DNA of 34,390 nt from Bacteroidales bacterium (GTDB taxonomy: Bacteria > Bacteroidota > Bacteroidia > Bacteroidales > WCHB1-69), in NCBI GenBank assembly GCA_012519525.1, contig JAAYQB010000006.1, positions 1-34,390 of the forward strand. Reading direction: 5' to 3'. The position numbers and the translations under genes were made by a program. Positions within the stretch are counted from its first letter, which is position 1, and the number at the start of each line of letters is the position of its first letter. Shown here one piece after another: positions 33,383-34,390 of this stretch. The notes beneath the pieces were generated by a model. It ran no database searches. It saw only the letters and a program-made list of their open reading frames with translations, and had not been told where the DNA came from.

Positions 33383-34009
33383 ATGAAAAATTTAAATGAA
33401 GGTGCCGTCGCTTTTAGAAAGAAAGATTTTGACAAACATAAAGATTTATTTGGAGACTTAAGTAGTTCTCAAAAACCTCACACCATTTTTATTGGATGCT
33501 CGGATTCTCGTTTAGTACCATCGCTTATTACTTCTACTATTCCGGGCGAGTTATTTATAATACGTAGCGTTGCCAACATCATCCCGCCTTACAAAAAAGG
33601 CTCAAGCTATCCTGCTATCAGTGCGGCGATAGAATATGCCGTCTTAGCCTTAGGAGTTGAAAATATTATTGTCTGCGGACATTCGAATTGCGGAGGCTGT
33701 GCAGCTTTGTATAAAAGTGAAGAAGAGTTACAGCATTTACCCCATACCAACCTTTGGCTCGAATTATCGCGTCCGGTAAAAAATAAGGTAACGCAAATGA
33801 TTCCCAACGCCACACAAGCCGAACGAGAGTGGATGACTGAACAAATGAACATCGTACAACAAATCAGCCATTTATTTACTTATCCGTATATACTAGAGCG
33901 TTATAACAACGATACATTAAAAATCTTCGGATGGTATTATATCATTGAAACGGGCGAAATTTATAACTACGACGTTGATAAAGGTTATTTTGAATTGATT
34001 AATGGATAG
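33383..34009 (+). CDS. Beta-class carbonic anhydrase
   Basis: The enzyme interconverts CO2 and bicarbonate and supplies bicarbonate for carboxylation reactions. The 208-residue sequence has the zinc site of the beta class: Cys39 and Asp41-Arg43 in GCSDSR, and His100 and Cys103 in CGHSNCGGC. RSVANIIPP at 61-69 and the long AISAAIEYAVLALGVENI helix are also conserved. Spacing and length are normal, and the Asp-Arg dyad that activates the site is present, so the protein should be active. It is a single gene with its own promoter, divergent from recA. The start ATG follows AAAGAGGATT, slightly more purine-rich than most starts here. No bicarbonate transporter is adjacent. Confidence 0.95.
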   Translation: MKNLNEGAVAFRKKDFDKHKDLFGDLSSSQKPHTIFIGCSDSRLVPSLITSTIPGELFIIRSVANIIPPYKKGSSYPAISAAIEYAVLALGVENIIVCGHSNCGGCAALYKSEEELQHLPHTNLWLELSRPVKNKVTQMIPNATQAEREWMTEQMNIVQQISHLFTYPYILERYNNDTLKIFGWYYIIETGEIYNYDVDKGYFELING

Positions 34010-34390
34010 CATTGTATAATTTAATAAAAGATTGAAACATTAAATACAAACTACTATATAAGCTATAAGCAATAGCAGATTCAGTGCAAAATTTAGACTT
34101 TGTAACCAAAAAAACAGTAGTGATATGCCGACAAAAAAACAAGAACAATCAAAGTTTACATAGAAATTCTGCATATAGTAAAGAAAAATAAGAAAAAATA
34201 GTAGAAAAAAATAAATGTGCAATAATTTAAATCAATCTGATAGACAATATTATGTCAATAAGAACAACTTTTTCGACTTGATATAAATAAAAATATCATA
34301 TATTATACTACTAAATATCAAACACATATAAACTAAACTAATTTTTTTTCAAAAAATATATAAATTCTCAAATAATATATAAAAAAAAAC
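34010..34390. other. AT-rich region without recognisable genes
   Basis: These 380 bases to the window edge are very AT-rich. A 60-codon minus-strand frame at 34040-34222 consists mostly of Phe, Leu, Ile and Tyr, as expected from translating A-rich DNA backwards, and has no promoter or family signal. No terminator hairpin was found for the carbonic anhydrase gene. Confidence 0.6.

Noticed and set aside
34040..34222. 60-codon hydrophobic minus-strand frame near the right edge
   Set aside because: Phe/Leu/Tyr-rich translation of A-rich DNA, with no promoter or start context.

Overview
The window looks like chromosomal DNA from a low-GC member of the Bacteroidota, probably order Bacteroidales. 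Three things point there. It carries sprA (the type IX secretion translocon). Most gene starts lack a Shine-Dalgarno sequence and have A-rich upstream bases. A TAnnTTTG box, the Bacteroidetes -7 promoter element, recurs ahead of many genes. The order assignment rests on recognised families (DUF4831, an orphan ECF sigma factor, a PorV-like barrel) and is an inference.

Layout. 1-3457 (minus): two tandem secreted beta-propeller proteins, one running off the left edge and one complete with 14 blades. 3932-11788 (plus): ruvA and the 2414-residue sprA. 11927-14671 (plus): rpmH with its own promoter and terminator, then mutS2. 14736-17595 (plus): the ribosomal run rplM-rpsI-rpsB-tsf, with hairpins in the rplM and rpsB leaders and a strong terminator. 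17608-19519 (minus): a uracil-DNA-glycosylase-superfamily gene and a DUF1015 gene separated by a terminator. 19664-21271: a small AT-rich accessory patch with two exported proteins (one DUF4431), three copies of one promoter box and scattered repeat debris. 21272-24224 (minus): a PorV-like barrel followed by an outer-membrane barrel with a ComEA-like helix-hairpin-helix domain. 24357-26121 (plus): an ECF sigma factor with a DUF4831 protein. 26123-27643 (minus): a membrane-anchored DUF3352-like protein. 28045-29811 (plus): a Na/Pi cotransporter with a PhoU domain. 29814-32981 (minus): recA, a TPR lipoprotein and an AI-2E family permease in one tight operon. 33383-34009 (plus): a beta-carbonic anhydrase. 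The last 380 bases are AT-rich and appear empty.

How the genes fit together. Most of the window is housekeeping: DNA repair and recombination (ruvA, mutS2, recA, the glycosylase), translation (rpmH, rplM, rpsI, rpsB, tsf), ion and small-molecule transport, and carbonic anhydrase. A second theme is the outer membrane and secretion (SprA, the PorV-like protein, the HhH barrel, the secreted propellers). No CRISPR array, tRNA, rRNA, intact transposase or phage gene was found. The most interesting points are the PorV-like/HhH-barrel pair, the triplicated promoter box that invades the end of one gene, the loss of the first QSSS glutamine in the Na/Pi transporter, the rpsB leader hairpin and the tandem propeller duplication.
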